A stretch of DNA of 64,000 bases from NCBI RefSeq assembly GCF_007990205.1, contig NZ_BJWE01000004.1, positions 1 through 64,000 on the forward strand. The letters are read 5' to 3'. Below, piece by piece: positions 16,935 to 28,625 of this stretch (positions are counted from its first letter, which is position 1; each line of letters starts with the position of its first letter). Source of the stretch: Pediococcus parvulus (GTDB lineage Bacteria > Bacillota > Bacilli > Lactobacillales > Lactobacillaceae). The position numbers and the translations under genes are program-made. The notes under the pieces were generated by a model. It searched no databases. It saw nothing but the letters and a program-made list of their open reading frames with translations, and was not told the DNA's origin.

Positions 16935-19304
16935 CTACTTTTTACGATTGTAAGTTTTTGAAGTTGACGTAGCCTTGTGTGAATTATTTTCATTAAATTT
17001 CTTGGCAGAATTATTTTTGTAAGTGCTTGATGATTTTTTATGAAAGTTCTTATTATGATTGCCCTGTCGATTACCAGATTTAAAATTCCCACTATTCCTA
17101 AATTGACGTGGTGGTAACTGAATTTCACTCGTTGGCGTTTTTTCAGGATGCAACAATGCAAAATCAACTTCACTTTGATCCTTGTCTACTCGAATCAGTT
17201 TGACTTCAATTTCTTGACCAATCTGATAAGTTCGATGTGTGTTTCGGCCAACCAATGCAAGTTGGTTTTCTACATACTCGTAATAGTCATCTTTCATTTG
17301 ACTAATATGAACTAGGCCTTCAACTGTATTATCCAATTCCACAAACAGACCGAACTTCATAACTGAACTCACAACCGCTTTGAATTCTTCACCCACATGG
17401 TCGCCCATATATTCAGCTTTCTTCATGCCGTCAACATCACGTTCTGTGTCAATACCGCGACGTTCTAATTTTGAAGTATGTTCTGCAATTTCAGGAATCC
17501 GATCCACATACTGCGCCTTAGATTCTTCACCAACGCCATCTTCAGCATAGTGCCGAATGAGTCGGTGAACAAACATATCTGGATAACGACGGATTGGTGA
17601 GGTGAAATGCGTGTAATACTGAGCAGCTAATCCAAAATGACCCAGTGAATCTTCAGAATATTTGGCTTGTTTCATACTCCGCAACATCATGACTGAAATC
17701 ATTGTTTCTTCTTTACTACCCGAAACTTGTTTTAAGACACTTTGTAACATCTTTGGTTTAATGTTTTTAGAACTGCCTTTTACTGAATAACCAAAGTTTG
17801 TTAAGAATTCGAAGAAACTCAACATTCTCTCACTATCTGGTGTTTCATGGACACGATATAAGAATGGTACCTTTAATTCAGAGTAGTGTTGCGCAACTGT
17901 TTCGTTGGCAGCCAACATAAAAGATTCGATCATCCGCTCTGAAGTGCCACGAACCCGCACTTTAATATCAATTGGATGACCTGTTTCATCAACGATAATT
18001 TCTGCTTCATTATCGTCAAATTCAATGGCTCCACGACGTTTACGCCGCTTCAATAAGAGCTTGTGCAATTCGCCCATTGTTTCAAACATTGGAACCAAAT
18101 CGGCATACTTTGCCCTTGTTTTTTCATCATGTGCCTCAAGGATTTTGTTAACATCCGAATAAGTCATTCTGGCATCAGACTTAATAACACTTGGATAAAT
18201 CTTGTGACTGACAACCTTGCCTTCTTCATCCATTTCCATTTCACAGGTCATCGCCAAACGTTCCACATTTGGATTCAAGGAACAGATACCGTTTGACAAC
18301 TTTCTAGGCAGCATTGGTACCACCCGGTCAGTCAAGTACACACTGGTACTCCGGCGATAAGCTTCATGGTCTAGTGGTGAACCTTCTTTAACGTAATGGC
18401 TCACATCAGCAATGTTAACGCTCAAATGGTAATGCCCATTGGCCATCTTGTACACACCAACTGCATCATCAAAATCTTTCGAGTCGTCACCATCAATAGT
18501 CACAACTGTTTCCGAAGTTAAGTCCTTACGACCAATCTTTTCGGCATCTGTAACTGTGTCAGGAATTGATTTAATCTCTTCTTTAACATCATCTGGAAAT
18601 TCATAAGGAACCTCGTGTTGGTAGATTACCTGGAGAATATCAACACCAGGATCATCCTTAAAACCAATGGTCTCAATTGCTAAACCCGCCATTAATTTAG
18701 GATGTTTTAAATTGGGATACTGGGTTACTTCTGCCGTAATCACAGCCCCATCCTGAGGTTTGATCCCAGAAGCAAGCACATCAAAATGATAAGAAGAAAG
18801 CTTCTTGTCCTTTAACTCAATTTCCCCAATAACACCATTTTCAGGATCAGGAACCGATTTAAAAACGCCAACCGCCTGCGTAAAGTGTCTGTCTGTAACC
18901 TTGGTAACAACACCTTCTGGGCCCTTGTCATCCCCTGGTTTAGCTGCTCGGATAATTCGAACATCAACTTCGTCTTGATTTAACGCAAACGCCGTATGAT
19001 CCTCGCTGATATAAACATCAGGAACTTCCGGATCAACAGCTACGAAACCAAAGCCACGATCGTTGGCATGAAAAACACCATGCACCAATTGTTGATTAGA
19101 CTGAATAGGCAAAGTAAATTTACCTTTCTCCGTAATGTGAACCCGATTTGCACGTTCCATTACTGCCAACTCTTTTACTAAAATATTAAAAACGCTGGCA
19201 CCTTCCAAATTTAATTGTTGAAAAATTTCTTCGGCAGTAAAACTTTCTTTTGGATGTTGATTTAAAAAGCTACTAACTGAAGCTTGTAGTTTATTTGTTT
19301 CCAT
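16935..19304 (-). CDS. rnr: Ribonuclease R
   Basis: Processive 3'-5' exoribonuclease that degrades structured RNA. Order: winged-helix N-terminus (about 1-65), cold-shock/OB domains (about 70-225), RNB catalytic domain (about 255-590) with DDSKDFDDAV carrying the metal-binding Asp residues and HFTSPIRRYPD near its end, and S1 domain (about 635-720). The last 70 residues are a low-complexity Asn/Lys/Ser/His tail, typical of a basic RNA-binding extension. Length 789 aa is normal. GAGGTAG precedes the ATG. Part of secG-rnr-smpB with a hairpin between secG and rnr. Confidence 0.97.
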   Translation of the reverse strand: METNKLQASVSSFLNQHPKESFTAEEIFQQLNLEGASVFNILVKELAVMERANRVHITEKGKFTLPIQSNQQLVHGVFHANDRGFGFVAVDPEVPDVYISEDHTAFALNQDEVDVRIIRAAKPGDDKGPEGVVTKVTDRHFTQAVGVFKSVPDPENGVIGEIELKDKKLSSYHFDVLASGIKPQDGAVITAEVTQYPNLKHPKLMAGLAIETIGFKDDPGVDILQVIYQHEVPYEFPDDVKEEIKSIPDTVTDAEKIGRKDLTSETVVTIDGDDSKDFDDAVGVYKMANGHYHLSVNIADVSHYVKEGSPLDHEAYRRSTSVYLTDRVVPMLPRKLSNGICSLNPNVERLAMTCEMEMDEEGKVVSHKIYPSVIKSDARMTYSDVNKILEAHDEKTRAKYADLVPMFETMGELHKLLLKRRKRRGAIEFDDNEAEIIVDETGHPIDIKVRVRGTSERMIESFMLAANETVAQHYSELKVPFLYRVHETPDSERMLSFFEFLTNFGYSVKGSSKNIKPKMLQSVLKQVSGSKEETMISVMMLRSMKQAKYSEDSLGHFGLAAQYYTHFTSPIRRYPDMFVHRLIRHYAEDGVGEESKAQYVDRIPEIAEHTSKLERRGIDTERDVDGMKKAEYMGDHVGEEFKAVVSSVMKFGLFVELDNTVEGLVHISQMKDDYYEYVENQLALVGRNTHRTYQIGQEIEVKLIRVDKDQSEVDFALLHPEKTPTSEIQLPPRQFRNSGNFKSGNRQGNHNKNFHKKSSSTYKNNSAKKFNENNSHKATSTSKTYNRKK

Positions 19305-19340
19305 ACTCTACCTCAAATTTTATATTGTTTTAAACCTTAA

Positions 19341-19371
19341 TTAAAAGCCTCCTGCGAAACACAGGAGGCTT
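19341..19371 (-). terminator. Hairpin between secG and rnr (partial terminator)
   Basis: Minus strand stem AAGCCTCCTG/CAGGAGGCTT (10 bp, perfect; 19362-19371 with 19345-19354) followed by a short T tract. It probably lets part of the transcripts through to rnr. Confidence 0.75.
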
Positions 19372-19376
19372 AACCG

Positions 19377-19613
19377 TTAGTGTGATGAAACGTAAACCAT
19401 TGCGATCGCAACCGCAAAGAAAATAATCCCCAATACTAACGTTACTTTTTGCATAAATGCTTCGAATCCACGTGGTTTTGACTGAGCAAAAAGATCGTCC
19501 GCACCACCTGTAAGAGATGATAACGCATTATCCGTTTTTGCTGGTTGCATCATTACCGCAAAGATAATCAAAACGGAAACAACCAATAATATTGTCATTA
19601 ATAAATTATACAA
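19377..19613 (-). CDS. secG: Preprotein translocase subunit SecG (TTG start)
   Basis: 78-aa membrane protein, third component of the SecYEG channel. Two hydrophobic helices (about 3-22 and 55-76) flank a short cytoplasmic loop containing LTGGADDLFAQSKPRG, the conserved SecG motif. The start is TTG at 19611-19613 with AGGAGG seven bases upstream; the next in-frame ATG is five codons later and too far from this site. It precedes rnr and smpB, the usual order in Firmicutes. Confidence 0.93.
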   Translation of the reverse strand: MYNLLMTILLVVSVLIIFAVMMQPAKTDNALSSLTGGADDLFAQSKPRGFEAFMQKVTLVLGIIFFAVAIAMVYVSSH

Positions 19614-19711
19614 GTAGCAACCTCCTACCTAAACTTGTAGTATATCCTCTATAATTTATCATAGTTTACCTTTTTTTTCCAGTCCTACCACTAACTTTCT
19701 CTAACAAACCA

Positions 19712-21271
19712 CTACTTCGTTTGCATCGGAAGCTGGTGTAATAAATGTAAAAGATTGCCGCGATTACGATGATTCGTGGTAACAACCAAAGTATCGCCCG
19801 CAATCAGCAAGGTATCACCATGAGGAATAACTTCCCGTTCTCCACGTCGAATCGCAATCAACAAACTATTTTGAGGCCACTGAAAATCACGGACTTGATG
19901 GCCTACCATGTATGACCCTGCAAAAACTGGAAATTCTACCCGATCCAGTTTCCCCGTAGCATTAGGAACACTCGGTTTTACAATCTTGTGCAGCAAAGAT
20001 TCATAAATTGGTGCACCACCTAATAAATCAACCACTACATATGCCGTGATCGAAACGACAGCCAGTGGCATCAAATGATGAAGGGTACCAACCATTTCAG
20101 TTATCAATAGGATGGCCGTAAATGGCGCCTTACCAATTCCGGCAAAATAACCAGCCATTGCAATAATAATAAAGTTTGTGAGATAACTCGCTGGAAAAAT
20201 ACCTAACCAAATCATGGTTTGACCATAAATTGCCCCCAGAATTGCTCCTAAAGACAGGATAGGCAAGAAAATTCCTCCAGGCAAACCAGATCCATAAGAA
20301 ATCATGGAGAAAACAAAGCGTAAAATAAAAATGCTAAGCAAAATTAGAAGTCCCGGTGTATGCCCAGCAATATTCAAAATAATACTATTGCCCCCGCCTA
20401 ATAAATTTGGAACCAATAAACCAATTGGAATCACTAAAATAAAGGGCACCATGCCAAACAACCATTTTGGTAATTTAATAAGATATTCGTACCAATCCCC
20501 CATCTTCAATAAAACACGCTGGTAGACGAATCCCATTACTCCCAAAAAAATCCCAAGAAACAACAAATGAGGATACATTGTCAGCGGCAATGTTTTGGTA
20601 TAAACAATATGTAAAACTGGAGTTAAACCAAAAAATACGGTTGAAACAAAGTTAGAAGCGATTGCACTTGCTAGAGCAGTTGTCCAAATTAACGGTGAAA
20701 AATTATGATAAACTTCCTCTAGAACAAACAACGTGCTCGCAATGGGTGCATTAAATGCCGCAGACAGACCTGCTGCCGCTCCACTTGCAATAAATACGCG
20801 TCGATTAACTTCTGATTCATGTGTCAATTCAGCGTATCCCTGACCAATGGTTGCTCCTAACTGAATTGAGGGTCCTTCACGACCAAGAAATAAGCCAGAC
20901 CCAATTGCCAGAATACCACCGATAAATTTACGCCACAGGATTGACCACCAGGGATACTCCAAATTTCCAGACAATTGGCCTTCAACTTGGGGGATCCCCG
21001 ATCCTTTTATTTCTGGAAACTGTTTTCCTAAATATCCCACTACAACAGCCAAACCCAACACGACCAGTAGCCAAATTGGCAATATAGTCCAATTGTGGGA
21101 AATTTGATCATAAACAATCGTCACTAATTTTAAGCTTTGTACAATCGCCAAGCGAAACACGCTCACCACTAAACCGGCCAAAGCACCAGTCAAACAACCC
21201 TTTAGAATTGACACCAACCTTGTATCATCTGGTGAACTTTTTTTATTATCTAAGGAACCTTGCCACTGCAT
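19712..21271 (-). CDS. ClC-type chloride/proton antiporter with C-terminal TrkA-C domain
   Basis: 519-aa membrane protein of the voltage-gated chloride channel family. The three ion-binding signatures are visible: GSGIPQVEG (about residue 95), GREGPSIQLGA with the gating Glu (about 128-138) and GIGKAPFTAILLITE (about 360). The FVLEEVYH segment (about 185) matches the position of the internal proton-transfer Glu, which suggests exchange rather than channel activity. Residues about 445-515 form a TrkA-C/RCK-C regulatory domain, probably binding a small ligand. The start is weakly supported (GAT-rich upstream). Monocistronic. Confidence 0.9.
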   Translation of the reverse strand: MQWQGSLDNKKSSPDDTRLVSILKGCLTGALAGLVVSVFRLAIVQSLKLVTIVYDQISHNWTILPIWLLVVLGLAVVVGYLGKQFPEIKGSGIPQVEGQLSGNLEYPWWSILWRKFIGGILAIGSGLFLGREGPSIQLGATIGQGYAELTHESEVNRRVFIASGAAAGLSAAFNAPIASTLFVLEEVYHNFSPLIWTTALASAIASNFVSTVFFGLTPVLHIVYTKTLPLTMYPHLLFLGIFLGVMGFVYQRVLLKMGDWYEYLIKLPKWLFGMVPFILVIPIGLLVPNLLGGGNSIILNIAGHTPGLLILLSIFILRFVFSMISYGSGLPGGIFLPILSLGAILGAIYGQTMIWLGIFPASYLTNFIIIAMAGYFAGIGKAPFTAILLITEMVGTLHHLMPLAVVSITAYVVVDLLGGAPIYESLLHKIVKPSVPNATGKLDRVEFPVFAGSYMVGHQVRDFQWPQNSLLIAIRRGEREVIPHGDTLLIAGDTLVVTTNHRNRGNLLHLLHQLPMQTK

Positions 21272-21328
21272 ATCTTCATCTCAATTCTTTTCTCTTCTTA
21301 TTCAGTGTATCACCAAAATACGGTCACG

Positions 21329-21368
21329 AAAAAAAGACCAGGCAAAAACTATATTTTGGGTATGGTCT
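21329..21368 (-). terminator. Terminator downstream of glpK region
   Basis: Minus strand hairpin with AGACCA...TGGTCT outer arms and a TTTTG/CAAAA inner pairing, followed by seven T (21329-21335). It lies 200 bases past the glpK stop. Confidence 0.75.
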
Positions 21369-21423
21369 CTTTATATTTCCAGAATATTATTACTAAAATG
21401 TAAGTAAAACAGATTTTTTGCAG

Positions 21424-21509
21424 CCAGTTCTTGCGGCTTGATTTGAAGCCACAAGAATGGTCATCGTCCGAAAGATACAAGCTTATTAGTGGGTTTTACT
21501 AATAAGCTT
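21424..21509. repeat. Two adjacent strong inverted repeats of unknown role
   Basis: First repeat: arms 21424-21439 and 21445-21460, core TTCTTG..GGCTT/AAGCC..CAAGAA with a 5-base loop. Second repeat: AAGCTTATTAGT/ACTAATAAGCTT (21479-21490 with 21498-21509). Neither has a T-run on either strand, so they are not simple terminators. They may be 3' UTR stabilisers of glpK mRNA or part of an unrecognised RNA. Confidence 0.55.
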
Positions 21510-21575
21510 CCTAAATACTGAGTAGTCGCCAGACTAACGCACGGTCCAACCACCTTTTTGCCACTGTCTTTCGTT

Positions 21576-23090
21576 TCACTTTTTTCGATATGGTTGATGC
21601 CTGAATAATTGTGCGGCTTGCACAGCCTCTTGCCAACCGGAATAAAGGTTCTGGCGTTCCTCTTCATTCATATCAGGCAAAAAGATTTGGCCCGTTTTAT
21701 AAATGCTTTTGATATCTTCAATATTTTTCCAAAACCCAACACCTAGTCCTGCTAAAAAAGCCGCTCCTAAAGCCGTCGTTTCCAAATCCGCCGCTCGGTC
21801 AATTTCAATTCCTAAAATATCCGCTTGAAATCGCATTAGATAGTTGTTATGTGAAGCCCCACCATCAACTTTAAGCATAGGTATCTTAACGTCAGCATCG
21901 TGCTTCATCGTATCCACAACATCACGCGTTTGATAAGCAAGCGACTGTAAAGTTGCCTTTATAAAATCATTTTTCGTGGTTCCACGGGTGATCCCAAACA
22001 CGGCTCCACGCGTCACTGAATCCCAATACGGAGCCCCAAGTCCGGTAAATGCGGGCACCACATAAATTTCATTTCGATCAGTAGATGCGTTGGCCGCTTG
22101 TTCAGAATCGGCAGAATTCTTGAGTAATTGCATACCGTCACGCAGCCACTGAATAGCAGACCCGGCCACAAATATACTGCCCTCAAGTGCATAATAAATT
22201 TGATTATTAATGCCATAAGCAATAGTGGTCAGTAAATTATGATCAGACAACTGAGGCTTTTTGCCGGTATTCATCACCACAAATGCACCGGTACCGTACG
22301 TATTTTTTACCATGCCAGGTTCAAACGCCATTTGCCCAAATAAAGCTGCCTGCTGATCTCCTGCCATACCAGAAATTGGCACTTCGCTACCAAAAAAATG
22401 ATAATCTTTTGTGTACCCATAAATTTCTGAGTTTGATTTTACGTTGGGTAAGAGCACCCGTGGAATATTAAGTAGTTTCAAAATATCTGAATCCCACTTT
22501 AAGTCGTGAATATTGAATAGCATTGTCCGGCTGGCGTTGGAATAATCAGTCACATGAACCTCGCCACCAGTTAATTTCCAAACCAGCCAAGTGTCGATGG
22601 TGCCAAATAGCAACTCGCCATTTTCTGCTCGTTTCTGAGCATTAGGTACATGATCAAGAATCCAGCGAATTTTGGTAGCTGAAAAATATGCATCCACAAT
22701 TAAACCTGTTTTTTGATGAATTTCTTGCTGATAACCAGCCAAAATCAATTCATTGGCAATATCTGCCGTTTGCCGTGATTGCCAAACGATCGCATTATAA
22801 ATTGGCAACCCTGTTTTCTTATCCCAAATGACTGTGGTTTCCCGCTGGTTAGTAATTCCAATTCCTTTAATTTGCGAAGGCCGAATTCGTGATTTAATCA
22901 GGGCGTCGGCAATCGTTGATAACACAGCGTCCCAAATTTCGTTCGCATCATGTTCAACCCACCCAGGATTAGGAAAGTTTTGTGGGATTTCACGTTGAGC
23001 ATCAACCACCTTTTGACCTTGATGATCAAAGATTATCACCCGCGTGCTGGTGGTTCCCTCATCAATTGATAATATGTAGTTCTCTACCAT
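21576..23090 (-). CDS. glpK: Glycerol kinase
   Basis: Phosphorylates glycerol to glycerol-3-phosphate. FGGY-family features: [14 protein letters not shown] (phosphate loop, about residues 7-20), [13 protein letters not shown] (about 80), [13 protein letters not shown] (about 260) and [18 protein letters not shown] (about 405-422). The HPr-phosphorylatable His region of Gram-positive GlpK (around residue 230) cannot be judged safely. The ATG at 23088-23090 has GGAG seven bases upstream; a longer frame to 23177 overlaps the upstream gene and is rejected. Length 504 aa is normal. No glpF or glpD is adjacent; it follows a nucleoside phosphorylase by 23 bases. Confidence 0.95.
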   Translation of the reverse strand: MVENYILSIDEGTTSTRVIIFDHQGQKVVDAQREIPQNFPNPGWVEHDANEIWDAVLSTIADALIKSRIRPSQIKGIGITNQRETTVIWDKKTGLPIYNAIVWQSRQTADIANELILAGYQQEIHQKTGLIVDAYFSATKIRWILDHVPNAQKRAENGELLFGTIDTWLVWKLTGGEVHVTDYSNASRTMLFNIHDLKWDSDILKLLNIPRVLLPNVKSNSEIYGYTKDYHFFGSEVPISGMAGDQQAALFGQMAFEPGMVKNTYGTGAFVVMNTGKKPQLSDHNLLTTIAYGINNQIYYALEGSIFVAGSAIQWLRDGMQLLKNSADSEQAANASTDRNEIYVVPAFTGLGAPYWDSVTRGAVFGITRGTTKNDFIKATLQSLAYQTRDVVDTMKHDADVKIPMLKVDGGASHNNYLMRFQADILGIEIDRAADLETTALGAAFLAGLGVGFWKNIEDIKSIYKTGQIFLPDMNEEERQNLYSGWQEAVQAAQLFRHQPYRKK

Positions 23091-23113
23091 GTGATTGCTC
23101 CGTTCCCTGTAAT

Positions 23114-23872
23114 TTAAAGTGCTTGTACTAATTCGGCGGCAAGTGTTAGGCCCCTTTCTTGCGACTGGGCACCCCAACTTCGTTCATTATAAGCTTTCAA
23201 ATTTGCTAAAGAATCGGCTATAAAGAAAATTTGACCAAAGTCTACTTTTCGAAATTGTGCACATGCCGCCAATGCCGCACACTCCATTTCTACAACTTCA
23301 CAACCTTGTGCCTTTCGTTTTTGAATAACTTTGGGCGTTTCCCGAAAGAATCCGTCTGTCGTCCACGTTTGTACTTCATGAAAGTTTAAGTGGTGCTCTT
23401 TTAAACTCTGCTCGATAGTGCTGATAACGGATTGATTCAATTTAATGAAGTCGCTCTTAGGTGCGTAGTGAAAAGAAGTCCCTTCGTCGCGTAACGCCAC
23501 CGTTGAAACCAGAAATTTATTTTCTGGTATATCTACTAGAACCCCACAACTACCGACGCTGATAACTTGCCGTACGCCAAAATAAATTAAGAAATCTAAA
23601 AATTGTGTCGCTGCTGGTGCCCCTAATGGCGCTTGAGCAACCGTAAGAAGCTCATTTTGGTACAAGCATTCGTATACAGGAAAAGTTTTTGTAATCGTTT
23701 CAAAAATACCGATTTGTTTACCATTATGCGTCGTCACAAATTGCAAAATGTCGCTATCACTTAAAAAAGGAAAAATAGCTTTTGCATGAAACTGAAATGG
23801 ACCATCATGGCCAGGCATCAGTACCGCCTCCTGCTGTTCGTCAAAATCAAATAAAGATAAGTTCTCCTGCAT
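23114..23872 (-). CDS. Nucleoside phosphorylase (PNP/UDP family)
   Basis: 252-aa enzyme of the purine nucleoside/uridine phosphorylase fold. Recognisable segments are [10 protein letters not shown] (phosphate-binding Gly loop, about residues 101-110) and [13 protein letters not shown] (ribose-binding Met-Glu, about 190-202), followed by IADSLA with the catalytic Asp. It phosphorolyses nucleosides; purine versus uridine specificity cannot be settled by eye. The ATG at 23870-23872 has AAGG eight bases upstream and is preferred to an upstream GTG. Probably co-transcribed with glpK; an eno terminator lies in front. Confidence 0.85.
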   Translation of the reverse strand: MQENLSLFDFDEQQEAVLMPGHDGPFQFHAKAIFPFLSDSDILQFVTTHNGKQIGIFETITKTFPVYECLYQNELLTVAQAPLGAPAATQFLDFLIYFGVRQVISVGSCGVLVDIPENKFLVSTVALRDEGTSFHYAPKSDFIKLNQSVISTIEQSLKEHHLNFHEVQTWTTDGFFRETPKVIQKRKAQGCEVVEMECAALAACAQFRKVDFGQIFFIADSLANLKAYNERSWGAQSQERGLTLAAELVQAL

Positions 23873-23934
23873 ATTGTTTACCTTCTTCACGGCTTTTTAT
23901 TCTATTTTACACTTTTTTACTTATTAGCAAACCC

Positions 23935-23970
23935 AAAAAAGAGCCATTCGGTATAAACCGAATGACTCTT
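23935..23970 (-). terminator. Terminator of the glycolytic operon (after eno)
   Basis: Minus strand stem AAGAGTCATTCGGT/ACCGAATGGCTCTT (about 23939-23970) followed by six T; it starts 25 bases past the eno stop. Confidence 0.88.
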
Positions 23971-23995
23971 AATGAACTAGTTGGTAAACGTAGAA

Positions 23996-25351
<1,356 letters not shown>

Positions 25352-25386
25352 TTACAGATCAATTGTATTACAAAACTGCTCTAAAA

Positions 25387-26142
25387 TTAAGCATTAAAGT
25401 TAACTAATTCCAAGAATGAGTCAGGAACTAGACTTGCACCACCGACTAATCCACCATCGATGTCTTCTTTACCCATTAATTCCTTCACGTTAGCAGGTTT
25501 TACACTACCACCGTATTGGATACGAACTTTAGAAGCGGTTGTTTGGTCATATAACTTAGCAACAGTTTCACGAAGTACGTGACAAACTTCTTGTGCTTGA
25601 TCACTTGAAGCTGTTTTACCAGTTCCAATAGCCCAGATTGGTTCGTAAGCAATTACAAGTGATGCCACTTGGTCTGCAGATAAGCCCTTAAGAGCGTTTG
25701 TGATTTGGCCTGAAACCCAGTCATTTGTTTGGCCAGCTTCACGTTGTTCTAAAGTTTCACCACAGCAAATGATTGGTAACATGTTGTTAGCAAAGATTGC
25801 TTTAGCTTTTTTGTTGATGTCTTCGTCAGTTTCCTTGAAATATTGACGACGTTCTGAATGGCCGATAATTACATAATCAACGCCCATTTCAGAAAGAACT
25901 TTAGGTGAAGTCTCACCAGTAAAAGCACCTTCGTCTTCAAAATAACTGTTTTCAGCAGCAACTTTTAGGTTAGAGCCTTTAGCGGCATCTAATAAAGCTT
26001 GTAAATCAACTGCAGGAGCACCGATAACTGATTCAACTTTGTCGCTTGCAGGTAAATCTGCTTTAACAGCGTTGACAAATTCGGTTGTTTCCTTAGGGTT
26101 CTTATTCATTTTCCAGTTTCCAGCAATAATTGGTGTACGCAC
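25387..26142 (-). CDS. tpiA: Triosephosphate isomerase (GTG start)
   Basis: Interconverts dihydroxyacetone phosphate and glyceraldehyde-3-phosphate. Catalytic Lys in AGNWKMNK (about residue 12), catalytic His in IIGHSERR (about 95) and catalytic Glu in [14 protein letters not shown] (about 165) are intact, as is YGGSVKP (about 210). The GTG at 26140-26142 follows AAAGGAAG by seven bases and gives the standard 251-aa protein; an ATG nine codons upstream has no ribosome site. Between pgk and eno in the glycolytic operon. Confidence 0.97.
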   Translation of the reverse strand: MRTPIIAGNWKMNKNPKETTEFVNAVKADLPASDKVESVIGAPAVDLQALLDAAKGSNLKVAAENSYFEDEGAFTGETSPKVLSEMGVDYVIIGHSERRQYFKETDEDINKKAKAIFANNMLPIICCGETLEQREAGQTNDWVSGQITNALKGLSADQVASLVIAYEPIWAIGTGKTASSDQAQEVCHVLRETVAKLYDQTTASKVRIQYGGSVKPANVKELMGKEDIDGGLVGGASLVPDSFLELVNFNA

Positions 26143-26191
26143 AATAATACTTCCTTTCATTGATAACAAATCTCAGTCATTTCACAGCAAA

Positions 26192-26215
26192 GAGCCTGAA
26201 TTGGTTTTCAAGCTC
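26192..26215 (-). other. Intercistronic hairpin between pgk and tpiA
   Basis: Minus strand stem GAGC-TGAA/TTCA-GCTC with a small loop followed by TTTG. Possibly an RNA processing or weak attenuation element. Confidence 0.4.
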
Positions 26216-26224
26216 ACTATTTGC

Positions 26225-27427
26225 CTATTTATCTGAAATAGCTGCAATTCCTGGTAATGTTTTTCCTTCAAGGTACTCAAGGGAAGCACCACCACCAGTA
26301 GAAATATGAGTTAACTTGTCGCCAACACCAAGTTGTTTAACAGCAGCAGTTGAATCACCACCACCAACAATTGTAGTTGCGTCAGATAATGTGCCTAAGA
26401 ACTTACCAACTTCAAGAGTTCCTTTAGCATAGTTACTCATTTCGAATACACCCATTGGGCCATTCCAAACAACTGTTTTAGCATCTTTCAAAACATCTTC
26501 AAATGCCTTGATTGATTTAGGTCCGATATCAAGAGCCATGTAGCCATCAGGAATATCTCCCTCAACGACTTTGTTTGGCACATCGTTATCAAACTTTTCA
26601 GCAACAACATTGTCTGTAGGAAGCACAATCTTGTCACCAGCTTTAGCCAAAATTTGTTTTGCTAAATCAATCTTGTCTTTTTCAACAAGTGAATTACCAA
26701 TTTTAAGGCCCTTAGCTGCATAGAAGGTATATGTCATACCACCACCGATAATAACTTTATCAGCTTTATCAAGTAAGTGATCAATAACACCAATCTTGTC
26801 AGAAACCTTAGCACCACCCAAAATAGCAACGAATGGATGCTTTGGATTATCAACAGCGTTTCCTAAGAATTTAATTTCCTTTTCCATTAAGAAACCAGCT
26901 GCAACTGGTTTACCAGCAGCTTTCATAGCTGTTGAAATACCAACGTTGGATGCATGTGAACGATGAGCTGTACCAAAAGCATCATTTACAAACTCGTCAC
27001 CAAGTGAAGCCCAGTATTGACCTAACTTAGCATCATTGCCGCTTTCCTTCTTGCCGTCAAGATCTTCAAAACGAGTGTTTTCAAACAAAAGAACATCGCC
27101 ATCTTTCATATCAGCAATGGCATCTTCTAATTGTTTGCCATGAGTTGCTGGTACAAAAGTTACAGGTTTGCCCAAAAGATCTGACAAACGTTGTGCAACT
27201 GGACGCATTGTTAAAGCCTTCTTGTCATCTTCAGTCTTTACACGGCCAAGATGTGAGAACAAGATAGCTTTACCATTATGTTCAATAATATATTTGATGG
27301 TTGGTAATGCAGCCACAACACGGTTATCATCACCAATTACACCGTCTTTTACAGGGACGTTAAAATCAACACGCATTAAAACTTTTTTGTCGTTAACGTC
27401 TAAATCTGAAACTGTTAATTTAGCCAA
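26225..27427 (-). CDS. pgk: Phosphoglycerate kinase (TTG start)
   Basis: Transfers phosphate from 1,3-bisphosphoglycerate to ADP. N-terminal [14 protein letters not shown] (about residues 17-30), substrate-binding LLFSHLGR-type segment ([10 protein letters not shown], about 54), and nucleotide loop GGGDSTAAV (about 372-380) are conserved. The TTG at 27425-27427 follows AGGAGG by eight bases, giving the typical [11 protein letters not shown] start and 400 aa; an upstream ATG is ten codons earlier without a site. Only about 40 bases separate it from the gap terminator, so it is probably expressed by read-through. Confidence 0.97.
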   Translation of the reverse strand: MAKLTVSDLDVNDKKVLMRVDFNVPVKDGVIGDDNRVVAALPTIKYIIEHNGKAILFSHLGRVKTEDDKKALTMRPVAQRLSDLLGKPVTFVPATHGKQLEDAIADMKDGDVLLFENTRFEDLDGKKESGNDAKLGQYWASLGDEFVNDAFGTAHRSHASNVGISTAMKAAGKPVAAGFLMEKEIKFLGNAVDNPKHPFVAILGGAKVSDKIGVIDHLLDKADKVIIGGGMTYTFYAAKGLKIGNSLVEKDKIDLAKQILAKAGDKIVLPTDNVVAEKFDNDVPNKVVEGDIPDGYMALDIGPKSIKAFEDVLKDAKTVVWNGPMGVFEMSNYAKGTLEVGKFLGTLSDATTIVGGGDSTAAVKQLGVGDKLTHISTGGGASLEYLEGKTLPGIAAISDK

Positions 27428-27468
27428 AGTTAATTCCTCCTGTTTAAGAAATTTCATGTATTTTTAAA

Positions 27469-27505
27469 TTAAAAAAGGCGGAGGAAGTTTGCCTCCCTCC
27501 GCCTT
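27469..27505 (-). terminator. Terminator-like hairpin between gap and pgk
   Basis: Minus strand stem AAGGCGGAGG.../CCTCCGCCTT (27505-27496 with 27484-27475) followed by six T. It is as strong as the operon-end terminators, yet no promoter is visible before pgk. It would lower pgk-tpiA-eno output relative to gap. Confidence 0.85.
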
Positions 27506-27554
27506 AAACCGTTAGACGGTTTTGAAATCTGCAAACTTAAAGATTAATTTAATC

Positions 27555-28577
27555 CTAGAGAGTAGCAAACTTCAATAAAGTACGTACCATTTGGCAAGTG
27601 AAGCCATATTCGTTGTCGTACCAAGCAACAGTTTTAACTAATTGTTTGTCTCCAGCGGTTGTAACTTCAGTTTGTGTTGGGTCAAAGATTGAACCGAATG
27701 TAGTTCCGATAACATCACTAGATACGATTTCGTCTTCGTTGTAACCAAATGATTCGTTGTTTTCAGTATGTTTCTTGATTGCAGCATTAACTTCGTCAGC
27801 AGTAACGTTCTTACCTAAGATAGATACTAATTCTGTCAATGAACCATCAACAACACCAACACGTTGTGCATGTCCTTGTAATTTACCATTCAATTCTGGG
27901 ATTACAAGACCAATAGCCTTTGCAGCACCAGTTGAATGAGGAATTGTGTTAACACCAGCAGCACGAGCAGCACGTAAGTTTCCACCACGAACTGGGCCAT
28001 CAAGTAACATTTGTGTACTTGTGTAAGCATGGATTGTTGTCATAGTACCTACTTCAATACCAAATTCTTGGTTTAAGAAGTAAGCCATAGGTGCTAAACA
28101 GTTTGTTGTACATGAACCAGCAGAAACAATCTTGTCATCTGCAGTCAAAACGTCATCATTAACGTTGTAAACAACAGTCTTAAGGTCGTTACCAGCAGGA
28201 GCAGAAATCAGAACACGTTTTGCGCCAGCATCCAAATGAGCTTGTGATTTTGCCTTTGATGTATAGAAACCTGTACATTCAAGAACAAAGTCAACACCGT
28301 CATCCTTAACCCATGGAATATCTTGTGCTTTAGGTTCTGCGTAAACACGGTATTTCTTGCCATCAACGATGATGGAGTCTTCTGTTGCGCTAACCTCACC
28401 AGGGAAAGTACCATGTGTTGAGTCATACTTCAATAAGTGTGCCAACATTGCTGGACTTGTCAAATCATTGATAGCCACAACTTCGATATCATTTGACTTT
28501 GCGCCTAATTCATAAATACGACGGAAAGCTAAACGACCGATACGTCCAAAACCATTAATACCAATCTTTACAGTCAT
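27555..28577 (-). CDS. gap: Glyceraldehyde-3-phosphate dehydrogenase, type I
   Basis: NAD-dependent glycolytic enzyme. Rossmann start [18 protein letters not shown], catalytic Cys in [12 protein letters not shown] (about residue 155), catalytic His in IHAYTSTQ (about 182) and C-terminal [14 protein letters not shown] are intact. Length 340 aa is normal. GGAGG-type site precedes the ATG (AAAGGAGGAAATCTTAGT). Second gene after cggR; a long hairpin at the cggR/gap junction and a terminator right after gap frame it as a separate mRNA segment, as in the cggR-gapA system of B. subtilis. Confidence 0.98.
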   Translation of the reverse strand: MTVKIGINGFGRIGRLAFRRIYELGAKSNDIEVVAINDLTSPAMLAHLLKYDSTHGTFPGEVSATEDSIIVDGKKYRVYAEPKAQDIPWVKDDGVDFVLECTGFYTSKAKSQAHLDAGAKRVLISAPAGNDLKTVVYNVNDDVLTADDKIVSAGSCTTNCLAPMAYFLNQEFGIEVGTMTTIHAYTSTQMLLDGPVRGGNLRAARAAGVNTIPHSTGAAKAIGLVIPELNGKLQGHAQRVGVVDGSLTELVSILGKNVTADEVNAAIKKHTENNESFGYNEDEIVSSDVIGTTFGSIFDPTQTEVTTAGDKQLVKTVAWYDNEYGFTCQMVRTLLKFATL

Positions 28578-28625
28578 ACTAAGATTTCCTCCTTTAGGAA
28601 AGTAAAAAAATAATTTTTTTATTTT

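Larger units (their letters stand above)
21272..21575. other. 304-bp intergenic region between clc and glpK, structured
   Basis: Holds the glpK-side terminator (21329-21368) and two further strong hairpins without T-runs: 21424-21460 and 21479-21509. No supported gene. A 68-aa frame (21461-21667, minus) overlaps the glpK end and lacks a ribosome site. Confidence 0.5.

Noticed and set aside
21540-21575. T-box-like GGTGG...ACCG sequence behind glpK
   Set aside because: Stem I, specifier loop and a following terminator/antiterminator pair are missing, and no amino-acid gene lies downstream.
21461-21667. 68-codon minus-strand frame overlapping the glpK end
   Set aside because: It overlaps the conserved glpK C-terminus in another frame, has no ribosome site, and its sequence has no protein-like pattern.
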